From Microbacterium sp. ET2 (lineage in GTDB: Bacteria; Actinomycetota; Actinomycetes; Actinomycetales; Microbacteriaceae): 64,000 nt of DNA. Shown here piece by piece: positions 8,942 to 17,672 of this stretch. The position numbers were made by a program, and so were the translations under genes. The stretch is from NCBI RefSeq assembly GCF_030347395.1, contig NZ_CP128170.1:3534001-3598000 (forward strand). The letters run 5' to 3'. The notes below the pieces were generated by a model. It made no database searches. It was not told the origin of the DNA and saw nothing but the letters and a program-made list of their open reading frames with translations. Positions within the stretch are counted from its first letter, which is position 1. Each line of letters begins with the position of its first letter.

Positions 8942-10615
8942 ATGACAGACGCATCCCGCACCCCCACGCCGATCGACACGATCGCCGAGGCGTGGGTCGA
9001 CACCCTGGCCGAACTCGATCCGTCGCTGGCGACCTACATCGGTCGGTCGGAGCACAACCACCGCTATGGCGACTACTCGCCCGCGGGTCAGGCGCGCGTG
9101 GTCGAGGAGGCGAAGAAGGTGCGCGCAGCTCTGGCGAGCGCGACCCCCGTCGACGACATCGACGCCGTGACCAAGGAGGATCTCACCCGCGAGCTCGACC
9201 TGCAGATCGAGCTCGATGAAGCGCGGTGGCACCTCCGCGACCTCAACGTGATCGCCTCTCCCGCTCAGGACATCCGAGCGGTGTTCGACCTCATGCCGAC
9301 GGACAGCGCCGAGGACTGGTCGGTCATCAGCACGCGGATGGCGGCCCTCCCCGATGCGGTGCACGGATACATCTCCACTCTCCGTGAGGGGATCGCGCAG
9401 GGAGTCGTTCCCGCGCGCCGCCAGGTCGTCGAGGTCGCGACCCAGATCGCCCGCTACACCGCCGACGGGGGGTTCTTCACGACGTTCGTCGGCAACGCTG
9501 CCCCGGCCGAGGGCCAGCTGCCGGCATCCCTCGCCCGTGAGCTGTCCGATCGCGCCGGCGCCGCCCGCGTCGCCTACGACGAGCTGGCGTCCTTCCTCTC
9601 CGGTGAGCTCGCCCCGGCGGCGACCGAGAAGGACGCTGTCGGTCGGGAGGTCTACGCACTGATGTCGCGTCGATTCCTCGGTGCCACGATCGACCTCGAC
9701 GAAACGTACGAGTGGGGTGTCGAAGAGCTCGCGCGCATGGTCGCCGAGCAGGAACAGATCGCCGGGGAGATCAAGCCGGGCGCATCGGTCGAGGAAGCCG
9801 TGGCGTTCCTGGAGGAGGATCCGTCGCGGAAGCTGCACGGCACCGAGGCGCTGCAGAAGTGGATGCAGGAGACCAGCGACCGCGCGGTCGCCGAACTCGG
9901 CAGGACCCACTTCGACATCGCCGATCCGATCCGCCGCCTCGAATGCATGATCGCCCCGACCAACGAGGGCGGCATCTATTACACCGGTCCCACCGACGAC
10001 TTCTCCCGTCCCGGACGCATGTGGTGGTCGGTGCCCGAGGGTGTCACGGAATTCGACACCTGGCGCGAACTCACGACGGTGTACCACGAGGGTGTACCGG
10101 GTCATCACCTCCAGATCGCGCAGGCGGTGTACAACCGCGCGCAGCTGAACTCGTGGCGTCGCCTACTGGCCGGCCCATCGGGCCACGCGGAGGGATGGGC
10201 GCTGTACGCCGAACGCCTCATGGAGCAGTTGGGGTACCTCGATGACCCTGCCGACCGACTCGGCATGCTCGACGGTCAGCGCATGCGCGCCGCGCGCGTC
10301 GTGCTCGACATCGGGGTGCACCTCGAGAAGCAGCGCCCCGACGGAGAGGGAGTCTGGGACGCTCCGTTCGCGTTGGAGTTCATGCGCCGCAACGTGAACA
10401 TGCCCGACGAGTTCGTGCAGTTCGAGGTGAACCGCTACCTCGGCTGGCCCGGACAGGCGCCGTCGTACAAGGTCGGGCAGCGCATCTGGGAGCAGCTGCG
10501 CGATGACTACCGTGAGGCGAACGGGGCGGATGCCGACCTCAAGGCGTTCCACAAGAAGGCGCTCGATATCGGCGGTGTGGGCTTGGACACCCTCCGCACA
10601 GCGCTTTCACGCTGA
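8942..10615 (+). CDS. DUF885 family zinc metallohydrolase
   Basis: A protein of 557 residues, the usual length for DUF885. The family belongs to the gluzincin-like peptidases, and the zinc site is visible as VYHEGVPGHHLQIA (about residue 385), followed by the conserved SGHAEGWALYAERLMEQLGY block that supplies a further glutamate. No signal peptide is seen, so it is probably cytosolic. Members are predicted carboxypeptidases or oligopeptidases; the substrate is not established. A longer frame from the GTG at 8924 would place the -10 element inside the gene, so the ATG at 8942 was chosen. Confidence 0.9.
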   Translation: MTDASRTPTPIDTIAEAWVDTLAELDPSLATYIGRSEHNHRYGDYSPAGQARVVEEAKKVRAALASATPVDDIDAVTKEDLTRELDLQIELDEARWHLRDLNVIASPAQDIRAVFDLMPTDSAEDWSVISTRMAALPDAVHGYISTLREGIAQGVVPARRQVVEVATQIARYTADGGFFTTFVGNAAPAEGQLPASLARELSDRAGAARVAYDELASFLSGELAPAATEKDAVGREVYALMSRRFLGATIDLDETYEWGVEELARMVAEQEQIAGEIKPGASVEEAVAFLEEDPSRKLHGTEALQKWMQETSDRAVAELGRTHFDIADPIRRLECMIAPTNEGGIYYTGPTDDFSRPGRMWWSVPEGVTEFDTWRELTTVYHEGVPGHHLQIAQAVYNRAQLNSWRRLLAGPSGHAEGWALYAERLMEQLGYLDDPADRLGMLDGQRMRAARVVLDIGVHLEKQRPDGEGVWDAPFALEFMRRNVNMPDEFVQFEVNRYLGWPGQAPSYKVGQRIWEQLRDDYREANGADADLKAFHKKALDIGGVGLDTLRTALSR

Positions 10616-10708
10616 CGCGTGCGGTGACGTCCTCGGAGGAATAGTCTGGAAGCCGTAGTGTTCCATTCGTCTGAATAGGTCCTTGTGGGCCATCGAGAAA
10701 GGGCGATC

Positions 10709-11773
10709 ATGATCCAGTTCGGACTCCACACCTTCGGGGACGTCACCGTCGACGCCGACGGCCATGACCTGTCGCAGGCGCAGACCCTGCGAAACCTCGT
10801 CGACCAGGCCGTGCTCGCCGACGAGGTGGGTGTCTCGTTCTTCGGCGTGGGGGAGCACCACCGCCGCGAGTACGCCGTCTCGAGCCCCGAGGTCGTTCTC
10901 GCCGCGATCGCATCGCGAACCCGCGACATCCGTCTCGGCACCGCGGTGACCGTCCTGTCTTCCGACGAGCCCGTGCGCGTCTATCAGCGCTTCGCCACCC
11001 TCGACGCCCTGTCGAACGGTCGCGCAGAGCCGATTCTCGGGCGGGGCTCGTTCACCGAGTCCTTCCCACTGTTCGGCTACGAGCTGACGGACTACGAGGT
11101 GCTCTTCGAAGAGAAGCTGGAACTGTTCGCTCAGCTGCTGACCGAGCAGCCGGTGACCTGGGAGGGCACGACGCGTCGGGGACTGTCGAACGTCGATGTC
11201 TTTCCCAAGACCGAGGGGGGCATGCCGGCCTGGGTCGGCGTGGGCGGCTCGCCCGAGTCCGTCGTCCGCACGGCGCGGTACGGCTTCGGCCTCATGCTCG
11301 CCATCATCGGCGGGCCTGCCGCGCGCTTCGCCCCGTACGCCGAACTGTTCCGCCGGTCGCTGGCATCGTTCGGACACCCGTCGCGGCCGATCGGGGTGCA
11401 TTCGCCCGGCCACATCGCCGATACCGACGAGCAGGCGTGGGAGGAGGCGTATCCCGCCTTCGACGTCATGTTCTCCACGATCGGGCGCGAGCGCGGCTGG
11501 CCGCCGTACAGCCGTCTCCGCTTCCAGCAGGATGTCGGCGAGGGTGCCATCTACGCGGGGTCGCCCGAGCGGGTCGCCCGCAAGATCGCCGACACCGTGC
11601 TGACCCTCGGGCTCGACCGGTTCGACCTGAAGTACTCCAACGGCACGCTCGGTCACGACAAGCTCATGCGCTCGATCGAACTCTTCGGAACGCAGGTGAT
11701 CCCGCGCGTGCGCGAGCTGGTCGCCGAGGCGCAGGATGCCGCGCCCGAGCCGGCGACGACGGTGGCGCCCTAA
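10709..11773 (+). CDS. Luciferase-like (LLM class) flavin-dependent oxidoreductase
   Basis: A TIM-barrel flavin oxidoreductase of 354 residues in the bacterial luciferase superfamily. Seen are the N-terminal MIQFGLHTFGD strand, the substrate/flavin loop GVGEHHRREYAVSSPEV, the RPEPILGRGSF-type segment (here RAEPILGRGSFTES) and the GVGGSPESVVRTARYGFGL segment that packs against the flavin phosphate. The cofactor (FMN or F420) and substrate are not determined. The ATG at 10709 follows a GAAAGGG ribosome site; an in-frame ATG at 10685 has none. The gene probably has its own promoter in the 93 bp after the DUF885 gene. Confidence 0.88.
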   Translation: MIQFGLHTFGDVTVDADGHDLSQAQTLRNLVDQAVLADEVGVSFFGVGEHHRREYAVSSPEVVLAAIASRTRDIRLGTAVTVLSSDEPVRVYQRFATLDALSNGRAEPILGRGSFTESFPLFGYELTDYEVLFEEKLELFAQLLTEQPVTWEGTTRRGLSNVDVFPKTEGGMPAWVGVGGSPESVVRTARYGFGLMLAIIGGPAARFAPYAELFRRSLASFGHPSRPIGVHSPGHIADTDEQAWEEAYPAFDVMFSTIGRERGWPPYSRLRFQQDVGEGAIYAGSPERVARKIADTVLTLGLDRFDLKYSNGTLGHDKLMRSIELFGTQVIPRVRELVAEAQDAAPEPATTVAP

Positions 11774-11776
11774 CAT
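11771..11776 (+). promoter_or_regulatory. -10 element, leaderless MFS gene
   Basis: TAACAT begins at the last base of the upstream stop codon (TAA) and sits 6 nt before the GTG at 11783. Confidence 0.5.
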
Positions 11777-11782
11777 GACTGC

Positions 11783-13138
11783 GTGAGCATCCGCACCGCG
11801 CCCGAATCAGTCGGCGATCGCCTCGACGGTCTGCCCTTCACCCGCAGACATCTCCGGGTCCTGACCGGATCCGGGGTGGGGTGGGCACTGGACGCGATGG
11901 ACGTGGGGCTCATCTCCTTCGTCATCGCGGTTCTCGCGCAGCAGTGGAGCCTGACCGGAACCGAGACGTCGCTCATCGCCTCCGCCGGGTTTCTCGGCAT
12001 GGCCGTGGGTGCAAGCCTCGGAGGCCTGCTCGCCGATCGCATCGGACGGCGCTCGGTCTTCGCTGTCACCCTGCTGGTCTACGGCCTCGCCACCGGGGCC
12101 AGCGCGCTGGTCGGGGGAGTGGCGGCGCTCCTCGTGCTCCGGTTCATCGTCGGTCTCGGTCTCGGCGCTGAACTGCCGGTCGCGTCGACCTATGTGAGCG
12201 AACTCGCCCCCGCGAGGATCCGCGGCCGAGTCATCGTCATCCTCGAGGCCTTCTGGGCGGTCGGCTGGACCGCAGCCGCCCTGATCGGATTCTTCGTGAT
12301 CCCGGCGTCCGAGGACGGATGGCGCTGGGCCTTCGCGCTCGGGGCGATTCCCGCCGCGTATGCCCTCGTGGTTCGGTGGGGCCTTCCGGAATCGGCGCGC
12401 TGGCTGGAGCGCCGAGGCAGAGCCGGCGACGCCGACACGGTGGTCCGGTCGTTCGAATCATCGACCCCCCTGTTCGCTCGCGGCGCGGCTTCGTCGCCGT
12501 CGAGCGCGCCGACGCCGACGGCAACGGCGATGAGTGTGCGCTCCGGTGTTGCGGCGCTCTGGAGTGCGGAGTTCCGTGTTCGCACCGCGTGCCTCTGGCT
12601 GGTGTGGTTCTGCGTGAACTTCAGCTACTACGGCGCGTTCATCTGGATCCCCTCCATCCTCCTCGCGCAGGGGTACGACCTCGTCCGCTCCTTCGGATTC
12701 ACCCTCATCATCACCCTCGCCCAGCTGCCGGGCTACGCCGCGGCGGCCTGGTTGATCGAGGTCTGGGGGCGTCGTGTGACGCTTTCGGTCTTCCTCGTCG
12801 GCTCCGCTGTCTCGGCCGTGCTGTTCGGCACGGCGACGAATGAGGCGACGGTGATCGCGACGGGGATGGCCCTGTCCTTCTTCAACCTGGGCGCGTGGGG
12901 CGCGCTGTACGCGATCACGCCGGAGACGTATCCCACCTCGGTGCGGGCGACGGGCGCGGGATGGGCGGCAGGAGTCGGCAGGATCGCCTCGATCATCGCG
13001 CCGCTGGCGGTGCCGCCTCTCCTGGCCCTCGGCGGAGCGCCGGGGCTCTTCGTCGTGTTCGCCGCGTTCTTCGCCGTCGCGGCGGCCGGCGCATGGGGTC
13101 TTTCCGACCGGCGAGGTCGGGCCTTGGACGACCGTTGA
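11783..13138 (+). CDS. MFS transporter, sugar/aromatic-acid/NiaP type
   Basis: A 451-residue inner membrane carrier with 12 predicted helices. The first helix carries the acid pair in WALDAMDVGLISF, the loop between helices 2 and 3 has the MFS signature GLLADRIGRRSVF, and helix 4 has the RFIVGLGLGAELPVA motif of the sugar-porter and NiaP-like branches. The central cytosolic loop is at about residues 205-250. A counterpart signature, EVWGRRVTLSVF, marks the second half. Candidate substrates are nicotinate, benzoate-type acids or sugars; the sequence does not decide. It starts 9 bp after the luciferase-like gene but seems to have its own leaderless promoter. Confidence 0.88.
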   Translation: MSIRTAPESVGDRLDGLPFTRRHLRVLTGSGVGWALDAMDVGLISFVIAVLAQQWSLTGTETSLIASAGFLGMAVGASLGGLLADRIGRRSVFAVTLLVYGLATGASALVGGVAALLVLRFIVGLGLGAELPVASTYVSELAPARIRGRVIVILEAFWAVGWTAAALIGFFVIPASEDGWRWAFALGAIPAAYALVVRWGLPESARWLERRGRAGDADTVVRSFESSTPLFARGAASSPSSAPTPTATAMSVRSGVAALWSAEFRVRTACLWLVWFCVNFSYYGAFIWIPSILLAQGYDLVRSFGFTLIITLAQLPGYAAAAWLIEVWGRRVTLSVFLVGSAVSAVLFGTATNEATVIATGMALSFFNLGAWGALYAITPETYPTSVRATGAGWAAGVGRIASIIAPLAVPPLLALGGAPGLFVVFAAFFAVAAAGAWGLSDRRGRALDDR

Positions 13139-13145
13139 GCGTTTG

Positions 13146-13151
13146 TAGGGT
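13146..13151 (+). promoter_or_regulatory. -10 element, leaderless SGNH hydrolase gene
   Basis: TAGGGT, 6 nt before the ATG at 13158. Confidence 0.6.
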
Positions 13152-13157
13152 GGTCTG

Positions 13158-13919
13158 ATGGCTGCAGTGCGCTACGTCGCGATCGGGGATTCGTTCACGG
13201 AGGGAGTCGGTGACGAGCTCCCGGACGGACGCACCCGCGGATGGGCGGACCTCGCAGCTCAAGGGTGGGCTGATGCGACCGGGCAGCGCATCGAGTACGC
13301 CAACCTCGCGATCCGCGGAAAACTCGTCTGGCCGATCGTCGAAGAGCAGCTCGAACCCGCTCTGGCGTTGAAACCCACGCACCTGTCCTTCAACGGCGGG
13401 GGCAACGACATGCTGCGGCCCCGGACGTCGATCCGTGGGATCGCGGATGCCTTCAGCCAGGTTCTCCGACGGTGCGACGAGGAAGGCGTGCGACTCATCC
13501 TGCTGTCCGGGGCGAATCCCTCGCCCCAGCTTCCGCTCAGCCGCGTCATCCAGAGGCGTGGCGACCTCCTGTCGATCGCCGTCGTCGGGCGAATCCAGGA
13601 TCGCCCCGACGTCATCCGTGCGCTGAACTGGCCCGATCGAGAGCTGTCGGCTCCGCCGTTCTGGTCGCCCGACCGGCTGCACATGAACAGCCGGGGTCAT
13701 CACCGTGTCGCCGCTCGGGTGCTGACGGCGCTCGATCTGACGCCGCCGGAGCAGTGGTGGTCGTTGCCCGAGCTCGATCTCGGGCAACTGGGCCGCCGCG
13801 ACTACTACCGCGAACATCTCGGTCCCTGGGTACGCCGGCGGTTGACCGGCACATCGTCCGGCGATGGTCGGACGCCGAAGTATGCCGACTGGGTCACGAT
13901 CCACCCGGGGTCATCCTGA
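13158..13919 (+). CDS. SGNH/GDSL hydrolase
   Basis: A serine esterase/lipase-fold enzyme of 253 residues. Block I GDSFTEG (nucleophile Ser about residue 12), block II glycine in NLAIRGK, block III GGGND, and block V DRLHMNSRGH (Asp and His of the triad) are all present. No signal peptide is visible, so it is probably cytosolic. The C-terminal 60 residues (WWSLPELDLGQLGRRDYYREH onward) are rich in Arg and aromatic residues and are common to actinobacterial members. The substrate is unknown; the family includes acyl esterases and acetyl-xylan or peptidoglycan deacetylases. Confidence 0.9.
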   Translation: MAAVRYVAIGDSFTEGVGDELPDGRTRGWADLAAQGWADATGQRIEYANLAIRGKLVWPIVEEQLEPALALKPTHLSFNGGGNDMLRPRTSIRGIADAFSQVLRRCDEEGVRLILLSGANPSPQLPLSRVIQRRGDLLSIAVVGRIQDRPDVIRALNWPDRELSAPPFWSPDRLHMNSRGHHRVAARVLTALDLTPPEQWWSLPELDLGQLGRRDYYREHLGPWVRRRLTGTSSGDGRTPKYADWVTIHPGSS

Positions 13920-13924
13920 TCCTC

Positions 13925-13944
13925 GGTCAGGTGATCTGCTGACC
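13925..13944. terminator. Possible weak bidirectional terminator
   Basis: GGTCAG, 8 nt, CTGACC: a 6-bp perfect stem in the 42 bp between the convergent SGNH hydrolase and reductase genes. No U-tract follows, so this is tentative. Confidence 0.35.
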
Positions 13945-13961
13945 GCGCGTTGCCGCGCAGC

Positions 13962-14525
13962 TCACGCCGGTCGTACCGAGTAACGCAGCTCCGCGAACTG
14001 GCCCGCGCGTGACATCGACTCGAGGCGAAGTCGGTCAGGTCCGATCCGGCGGGGCAGAAGCGGACGGCCGGAGGCGAGGGTCGCGGGAGCGACCGAAAGC
14101 CTGATCTCGCTCAAGAGGCCGGCGTCGGCGAACTGCCCGGCGAGGTCGCCGCCCCCGACGATCCAGATCGCCCGCTCAGCGGCTGCCGTGCGCATCGCCG
14201 GCCACTGCGACGCCACGTCGCCGCGTGCGAACCGGAGGTGCGCCCCGTCGATGCGGGGCAGGTCGCGGGACGTGAAGACCCACGTCGCGCGGTCGCCGTA
14301 GATCTCCGTCCACTTCTCGGGCTGGGCCGACAAGTTCTCGTGGTCGACGATCCACTCGTAGGTCGTCGACCCCATCACCAGCACGCCGACCGTCTCGAGG
14401 AAGGTGGAGAAATCGCTTTCGGCCTCGGCCGCGCCGGGTGTCGCAAAGAGCCAGTCCAGCGAATCCCGGTCGTCGGCGAGGAAACCGTTCAGCGTGGTCG
14501 CCGTGTGGAAGATCACCGGAGTCAT
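13962..14525 (-). CDS. Dihydrofolate reductase-family protein (RibD C-terminal type)
   Basis: A protein of 187 residues with the fold shared by dihydrofolate reductase and the reductase half of RibD. The N-terminal pattern (TATTLNGFLADDRDSLDWL) and the central VMGSTTYEW and TWVFTSRDLP segments are characteristic, and IVGGGDLAGQFADAGLLSEIRLSVAP corresponds to the NADPH-binding glycine loop and following strand. It is a stand-alone member, not a riboflavin pathway enzyme by context, and its substrate is unknown. The start at 14525 is set by the leaderless -10 element just upstream. Confidence 0.88.
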   Translation of the reverse strand: MTPVIFHTATTLNGFLADDRDSLDWLFATPGAAEAESDFSTFLETVGVLVMGSTTYEWIVDHENLSAQPEKWTEIYGDRATWVFTSRDLPRIDGAHLRFARGDVASQWPAMRTAAAERAIWIVGGGDLAGQFADAGLLSEIRLSVAPATLASGRPLLPRRIGPDRLRLESMSRAGQFAELRYSVRPA

Positions 14526-14531
14526 GGCCGA

Positions 14532-14537
14532 AGCCTA
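14532..14537 (-). promoter_or_regulatory. -10 element, leaderless RibD/DHFR-like gene
   Basis: TAGGCT on the minus strand, 6 nt before the ATG at 14525. Confidence 0.6.
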
Positions 14538-14655
14538 GGGCTCACCTCCGACATGCCGCATCACCCCCCGTGGTGTCAAGAGGGTGCATCGCTCATCGCG
14601 CACGGTCCACAGTGTTCGTGGGTACTGCCCTCGCATACCCGGAAAGGGGAGACCC

Positions 14656-14919
14656 ATGAGTATCGGTGCTGGCATCGCGCTCTTCGCCATCGGGGCCATC
14701 CTGGCCTTCGCCGTCAACGTGCAGGTCGAGTGGATCAACCTCGACATGATCGGCTACATCCTGATGGGCGCCGGAGCGCTCGTCTTCCTCATCGGCATCG
14801 TTCTGCTCGCGCGTCGCCGGAGCTCGGAGTCGGTGAGCCGCACGACGGTCGACCCTGCGACCAACGAGCGCGTCACGCGTCAGTCGACCAGTCGTCCCGA
14901 CGACGCCGCGGGGCTCTGA
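14656..14919 (+). CDS. DUF6458-type small membrane protein
   Basis: An 87-residue protein with two membrane helices (about residues 4-23 and 32-54) joined by a short loop, then a basic hinge and a polar Ser/Thr-rich tail. The layout and the MSIGAGIALFAIGAILAF start match the actinobacterial DUF6458 family, whose function is not known. The ATG at 14656 has a strong GGAAAGGGGAG ribosome site, unlike many neighbours, so this transcript has a leader. Confidence 0.82.
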   Translation: MSIGAGIALFAIGAILAFAVNVQVEWINLDMIGYILMGAGALVFLIGIVLLARRRSSESVSRTTVDPATNERVTRQSTSRPDDAAGL

Positions 14920-14937
14920 CACCCACCCGGCGGACCA

Positions 14938-14943
14938 TAGGCT
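14938..14943 (+). promoter_or_regulatory. -10 element, leaderless SDR gene
   Basis: TAGGCT, 6 nt before the ATG at 14950. Confidence 0.6.
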
Positions 14944-14949
14944 CGAGGA

Positions 14950-15729
14950 ATGAGCCTTTCGTCTCCGCCGGGTACCGCCCTCATCACCGGCGTCGGACGT
15001 CGCCGGTCTATCGGAGCGGGACTCGCTCTCGGTCTCGCCCGCGATGGATGGGATCTCGTCCTGAACCACTGGGACGAATACGACGAGAGGGTGGGTCTGG
15101 AGCGCGCAGCATCCGATCCCCACGACATCGCGGCCGCGTGCCGCGCGGAGGGCGTCGCGGTAACCGTCATCGGCTCGGACCTGTCCGATCCCGACGTGCC
15201 GGAGCGGCTCGTCGCCGCTGCCTCGGCGAGTGGGCCTCTTCGCGCGCTTGTGATGTCTCACTGCGAGTCTGTGGACAGCTCGATCCTCAGCACCGACATC
15301 GCGAGCTTCGACCGCCATTTCGCCGTCAACGCGCGGGCGACGTGGCTTCTCATCAAGGCGTTCGCCGAACGGCTGCCGCAGCGCGCCGCCGGGGGAGAGG
15401 TCGCCGGGTCGGTCATCGCGCTGACCAGTGACCACACTGCGCACAATCTGCCCTACGGTGCGAGCAAAGGCGCACTCGATCGGATCGTCATCGCGGCGGC
15501 CGCGGAACTGGGCGAGCGGGGCATGCGGGCGAACGTCATCAACCCCGGGCCGATCGACACGGGCTGGATGGATGCGGACATCCGACGTCGCGCACGCGAA
15601 GCCACACCGGCGGGTCGCCTCGGCACACCCGACGACATCGCGAACACCGTCCGGTTCCTCCTGTCGCCGGAGGGCTCGTGGGTCAACGGACAACTGCTGA
15701 AGGTGAACGGCGGGTTCGCCACGGGTTAG
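14950..15729 (+). CDS. Short-chain dehydrogenase/reductase
   Basis: A Rossmann-fold NAD(P)-dependent oxidoreductase of 259 residues. The cofactor motif is atypical: ALITGVGRRRSIGAGLALGLARDG, with Arg residues where the classical TGxxxGIG motif has Gly, which resembles 3-ketoacyl-ACP reductase-like members that use extra basic residues for NADPH. The catalytic Tyr-Lys pair is in LPYGASKGALD and the C-terminal NPGPIDTGWMD and VNGQLLKVNGGFATG segments are typical. A serine in IALTSDH precedes it. Substrate unknown. The gene appears leaderless and self-standing. Confidence 0.87.
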   Translation: MSLSSPPGTALITGVGRRRSIGAGLALGLARDGWDLVLNHWDEYDERVGLERAASDPHDIAAACRAEGVAVTVIGSDLSDPDVPERLVAAASASGPLRALVMSHCESVDSSILSTDIASFDRHFAVNARATWLLIKAFAERLPQRAAGGEVAGSVIALTSDHTAHNLPYGASKGALDRIVIAAAAELGERGMRANVINPGPIDTGWMDADIRRRAREATPAGRLGTPDDIANTVRFLLSPEGSWVNGQLLKVNGGFATG

Positions 15730-15754
15730 GCGACCCGGCGGGGTCGCGCTGCGA

Positions 15755-15821
15755 CGAGACACCGCATTCGCGTCGAGACACCCGGAATATCGCGGTGGCT
15801 CGACGCAAACGCAGTGTTTCG
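15755..15821. repeat. Imperfect 67-bp palindrome (REP/MITE-like)
   Basis: Between the convergent SDR and psuK genes lie two near-complementary arms of about 28 nt that differ mainly by transitions: the left arm starts CGAGACACCGCATTCGCGTC and the reverse complement of the right arm starts CGAAACACTGCGTTTGCGTC. It may act as a terminator for both genes, but its length and compensated mismatches suggest a dispersed intergenic repeat. No second copy was found in this window. Confidence 0.6.
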
Positions 15822-15843
15822 GCGCCGCGGAGGCGGCCTCCGG

Positions 15844-16686
15844 CTACAGGGCACCGGGTTGGAGGAGGGCTTGCCGCGCTGACGCGCAGCCGGCGCCGGC
15901 GCACCGGGCGGGGTCGTCGCCGCGAAGCGCTGCGACGATGTAGCCGGCGGCGAAGGCGTCCCCGGCGCCGGTGGTGTCGATCACGCCCTCGACGCGGTCG
16001 ACCGCGATCTGCGTGAGGCCGTCATGATCGCGGACCTGCACGGGGTCCTCACCGCGCTTGACGACGAACACCGTGCGCGCGGGCAGCGCGACCTCCAGCT
16101 CGACGAGGAGGGCGGCTTCCTCGGCATTCGCGAAGACCACTGCGGGGGAGAGACGTGCGAGCAGATCGGCCAGCGTCGCCTGCCCCAGCGCCCGCATGGT
16201 CGCCACACTCGACAGGTCGATGCTGAGGGGCACGGCGCGCTCGCGCGCCCAGGCGGCTGCGGAGAGCAGCGCCTCACGCGACAGCGCGTCGGCGAAGCCG
16301 TACAGCGGAAGATGCAGCCAGCGCGTGCCCTCCAGCCACGCGGTCTCGATGGGACCGAGCTCGGCGGCGGCACCGCGATCGGTGAGCATCGTCCGCTCGG
16401 CGGATTCGTCGACGAGGATCACGATCGACCCGGTCCGTCCCGCTCGCTGCACGCGAACCTCGACTCCCGCGCGCTCCAGCTCGTGCACGAGCGCCTCGCC
16501 CTCGGCATCCGATCCGACCCTGCCGATGAAGCGGACGGATGCCGCGGGCGAGGCGGCCGCGGCGACATTGGCCGCGCTGCCGCCCCGGGTATGGGTGATG
16601 GTCACCGGGTTGTCGGTGCCGCGATCGAGCGAGGACGCGCCGAGAACGACGATGTCGGCGAGGAGATCGCCGATGACCGTGAGCAT
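15844..16686 (-). CDS. psuK: PfkB-family kinase, probable pseudouridine kinase
   Basis: A ribokinase-like sugar/nucleoside kinase of 280 residues. Seen: the N-terminal strand VIGDLLADIVV, the substrate-binding GGSAANVAAA motif (PfkB signature 1 region), the lid segments, and the C-terminal DTTGAGDAFAAGYI signature with the catalytic Asp. It is translationally coupled to psuG: the psuG stop and this ATG share a base (TGATG at 16684-16688), and the two enzymes catalyse successive steps, phosphorylation of pseudouridine and then cleavage of the phosphate. That context is the main reason for the substrate call. A GTG at 16689 is an alternative start. Confidence 0.85.
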   Translation of the reverse strand: MLTVIGDLLADIVVLGASSLDRGTDNPVTITHTRGGSAANVAAAASPAASVRFIGRVGSDAEGEALVHELERAGVEVRVQRAGRTGSIVILVDESAERTMLTDRGAAAELGPIETAWLEGTRWLHLPLYGFADALSREALLSAAAWARERAVPLSIDLSSVATMRALGQATLADLLARLSPAVVFANAEEAALLVELEVALPARTVFVVKRGEDPVQVRDHDGLTQIAVDRVEGVIDTTGAGDAFAAGYIVAALRGDDPARCAGAGCASARQALLQPGAL

Positions 16687-17621
16687 CACTGGACGCCGGC
16701 GAGAGCGGCGGCGATCTCGGCGCCGAGGGCCACATTGCCGCGGTAAACCTCGACGTTGACGTCCAGGCTCCGCCCAGCGGTCTCGCGCTGCATGAAGTCC
16801 AGGAGGAACGGCGTGGTGTCATGGCCCGACACCCCGGCTGCGGCGGCGGCGTCGAGTGCGCTGGTGAGCACCTCATCATGGACCGCGGGCGTCAGCTGGA
16901 GGTCGGTGTCGACGGGACGCGCCACGAGGAGCGTGGAGGAGATCCCGAGGGCGTCGCGGGCGCGCGCGATGTCGGCGATCTCGGTGGCCGAGTCCGCGGC
17001 GTACTCGATGTCGAGCCCGGAGTCGGCGATGTAGAAGCCGGGGTAGTCGGTGGTCCGGTACCCCACGACGGTGAGATTCAGTGTCTCCATGCGCTCCAGA
17101 GTGAGAGGGATGTCGAGGATCGACTTCACACCGGCGCTGACCACGACGAGGGGAAGTGCCGCAAGCGTCGGCAGATCGGCTGACTCATCGAAGGTCTGCT
17201 GGGCGTCGCGGTGGACCCCGCCCAGACCACCCGTCGAGAACACACGGATGCCTGCGCGACGCGCGAGGAATGCCGTTGCCGCGACGGTGGTGCCGCCGCT
17301 CAGGCGTTTCGCGACGGCGACGGGGAGGTCTCGAAGGCTCAGTTTGACCGCGTCGTCGTCGGTCGACAATCGCTCGATCTCAGCGGGGGAGAGGCCGACG
17401 ATCGGTTGCCCGTCGACGACCCCGATCGTCGCCGGGAGGACGCCGTGATCACGCAGCCAAGCTTCCGCCTCCCGCGCGACCTCGAGGTTGCGGGGCCGGG
17501 GGAGTCCGTGGGTGAAGATCGTCGATTCGAGGGCGAGCACGGGTCGGCCGCGGTCGAGGGCGTCTCGCACCTGCGGCGCGATGACGAGCCCGCCAGGCGT
17601 CTGGCGAGGGGACGAGGTCAT
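16686..17621 (-). CDS. psuG: Pseudouridine-5'-phosphate glycosidase
   Basis: A protein of 311 residues, the normal length. PsuG breaks the C-C glycosidic bond of pseudouridine 5'-phosphate to give uracil and ribose 5-phosphate, recycling the modified base from RNA turnover. Conserved blocks: VLALESTIFTHGLPRP with the catalytic Glu, PATIGVVDGQPIVGLS, the Lys in VAVAKRLSGGTTVAAT, and the nucleophilic Lys in VVSAGVKSILDIPLTLE. The GGGAG site six bases before the ATG at 17621 decides that start over the ATG at 17654. It is the first gene of a two-gene operon with psuK. No dedicated transporter lies next to it. Confidence 0.93.
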   Translation of the reverse strand: MTSSPRQTPGGLVIAPQVRDALDRGRPVLALESTIFTHGLPRPRNLEVAREAEAWLRDHGVLPATIGVVDGQPIVGLSPAEIERLSTDDDAVKLSLRDLPVAVAKRLSGGTTVAATAFLARRAGIRVFSTGGLGGVHRDAQQTFDESADLPTLAALPLVVVSAGVKSILDIPLTLERMETLNLTVVGYRTTDYPGFYIADSGLDIEYAADSATEIADIARARDALGISSTLLVARPVDTDLQLTPAVHDEVLTSALDAAAAAGVSGHDTTPFLLDFMQRETAGRSLDVNVEVYRGNVALGAEIAAALAGVQ

Positions 17622-17672
17622 GGAAGCTCCCTGCTGGATGTTGCCGCTAGTCAACCAGCTCCAGACGGACTC

